DNA of 21,648 nucleotides from Pseudomonadota bacterium (GTDB lineage: Bacteria; Pseudomonadota; Alphaproteobacteria; Sphingomonadales; SMXR01), in NCBI GenBank assembly GCA_022568115.1, contig JADFFP010000001.1:1-21648 (forward strand), given 5' to 3'. Below, piece after piece: positions 20,548 through 21,648 of the stretch (its first letter is position 1; each line of letters begins with the position of its first letter). The notes beneath the pieces were generated by a model. The model was not told where the DNA came from and did no database searches. It saw only the letters and a program-made list of their open reading frames with translations. The position numbers and the translations under genes were made by a program.

Positions 20548-21648
20548 TTATTCAGCTGCTTCGGCTTCCAGCGCCGCCAGCTGGCTTTCCGGGCCCTGGA
20601 TAAAGGCTTCGGTCATCTGGCGGGCTTCACTATCCGTGTACTGGTAGGGCGGATGCTTGCAGAAGTACGCACTCGGCCCTTCGATAATACCGGAAAGACC
20701 GCGGTCCAGCGCCAGCTTGCAGCAGCGGATGGTGTCAATCGCCACCCCGGCCGAGTTGGGGCTGTCCTCGACGCTGAGGCGCAGTTCAATATTCATCGGC
20801 ACGTCACCAAACAGGCGCCCTTCCATGCGGATAAAACAGACCTTGTTGTCGTTCTGCCAGGCGACGTAATCGGACGGGCCGACGTGAATATTTTCATCAT
20901 CCAGCCGGGTTGCGGCCACGCTCTGGACCGCCTCGGTCTTGGAAATCTTCTTGGAGGCAAGGCGCTTCTGGTTGCGCATGTTAAGAAAATCGGTGTTGCC
21001 GCCGGTGTTCAGCTGGTAGGTGCGATCCAGCGGCACCCCGCGCATGTGAAACAGATCGGTCAGCACCCGGTGGACAATGGTGGCCCCCAACTGGGCCTTG
21101 ATGTCATCACCGATTACCGGCAGGTTCTTGGCCTTGAAGCGGGCCGCCCATTCCGGATTGGAGGCGATAAAGACCGGGATGTTGTTGATAAAACCAAGGT
21201 TGGCTTCCAAAGCGCTTTCAGCATAAAATTCGGTCGCCTTCTGGCTGCCCACCGGCAGGTAGTTCAAAAGTATTTCGGCGCCGGAGCTTTTCAGGATCTC
21301 AACAACTTCTTCAAAAGTAGGCTGTTTGGCATCCGCCTTGATAAAGGTGCGGTGGGCGGGCTCGTCGGCCATGTGTTCGGAAAACCCGTCGAGGATTTTG
21401 CCCATGCGGACCTTAACGCCGGTCTTCGGGACGTCCGGGCAGAAAACCTCGGTGCAGTTCGGCAGCTCGAAAATAGCCTCTGAGACATCTTTGCCGACCT
21501 TGCGCTTGTCGATATCAAAAGCTGTCACCACTTCGATATCGGTTGGCAGGTAGCCGCCCAGGTCCCAGTGCATAAGACCAGCGGCATCACCGTCGCGGCT
21601 CCCCTCGTAGTAGTGAACACCCTGAAGGAGAGAGCTTACACAATTGCC
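20548..21648 (-). CDS. ino1: Inositol-3-phosphate synthase, 5' end beyond the window
   Basis: This NAD-dependent isomerase converts glucose 6-phosphate to 1L-myo-inositol 1-phosphate. The frame stays open to the window edge; the last 25 codons read GNCVSSLLQGVHYYEGSRDG and onward, which matches the early region of mycobacterial Ino1, so the true start lies about 10-15 residues outside. Family marks are LLNYLPVGSQKATEFYAE, SNPEWAARF, VIGDDIKAQLGATIVHRVL with the active-site Lys, LNTGGNTDFLNM and SKKISKTEAVQS with two further catalytic Lys. The VEDSPNSAGVAIDTIRCCKLA stretch closes the fold (key phrase SPNSAGVAID). The type is the short archaeal/actinobacterial form, unusual in proteobacteria. 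An internal ATG at 21573 would delete part of the Rossmann region and is not a start. The IPCT-like gene follows in the operon. Confidence 0.96.
   Translation of the reverse strand, partial: GNCVSSLLQGVHYYEGSRDGDAAGLMHWDLGGYLPTDIEVVTAFDIDKRKVGKDVSEAIFELPNCTEVFCPDVPKTGVKVRMGKILDGFSEHMADEPAHRTFIKADAKQPTFEEVVEILKSSGAEILLNYLPVGSQKATEFYAESALEANLGFINNIPVFIASNPEWAARFKAKNLPVIGDDIKAQLGATIVHRVLTDLFHMRGVPLDRTYQLNTGGNTDFLNMRNQKRLASKKISKTEAVQSVAATRLDDENIHVGPSDYVAWQNDNKVCFIRMEGRLFGDVPMNIELRLSVEDSPNSAGVAIDTIRCCKLALDRGLSGIIEGPSAYFCKHPPYQYTDSEARQMTEAFIQGPESQLAALEAEAAE

Noticed and set aside
20206..21483. 425-codon plus-strand frame
   Set aside because: It is antisense to INO1 and the IPCT-like gene, both supported by family motifs; it reads as mirror-frame sequence.

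Overview
The window looks like a chromosomal segment of a mid-to-high-GC Gram-negative proteobacterium, most likely an alphaproteobacterium (inference). The support is lipobox-type outer-membrane lipoproteins, a paired M16B peptidase operon, Pcm, E. coli-type NADP glutamate dehydrogenase, and dispersed palindromic repeats with GCGGGTAT-type hairpins. Genes are densely packed with many start/stop overlaps. I see no tRNA, rRNA, CRISPR array, phage gene or intact insertion sequence.

Layout. Positions 1-3384 hold a small unknown membrane protein (+) facing a large hybrid sensor kinase (-). Positions 3385-3986 are a long AT-rich gene-free stretch with a GC-rich, hairpin-bearing island at its right end. 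Positions 3987-6854 (-) encode a LolA-like lipoprotein, glutamate dehydrogenase and a four-helix membrane protein resembling styrene oxide isomerase; a 13-bp RNA hairpin lies in the gdhA leader. Positions 6954-9882 (-) form a tight cluster: an Asp/Gly-rich secreted repeat protein, a small membrane protein, a VOC protein and a CadC-like membrane-bound regulator with TPRs. Pcm (+) is divergent from this cluster at 10003.

Positions 10651-14853 (-) look like one operon: VOC protein, nitrilase, active M16B lipoprotein peptidase, inactive M16B partner. It is divergent from a marR gene (15000, +), and two copies of one 13-bp inverted-repeat operator lie between them. Dispersed palindromic repeats fill 15507-15671, followed by a secreted gamma-glutamyltransferase-family enzyme and a membrane-anchored methyltransferase (-).

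Positions 18284-21648 hold a MOP-superfamily flippase (+) that meets end to end a two-gene minus-strand unit: inositol-phosphate cytidylyltransferase (IPCT-like) and inositol-3-phosphate synthase (INO1, cut by the window's right edge). INO1 plus IPCT is a route from glucose-6-phosphate to CDP-inositol, unusual in proteobacteria. The step that would use CDP-inositol is not in the window. The adjacent flippase and membrane methyltransferase hint at an envelope destination (inference).
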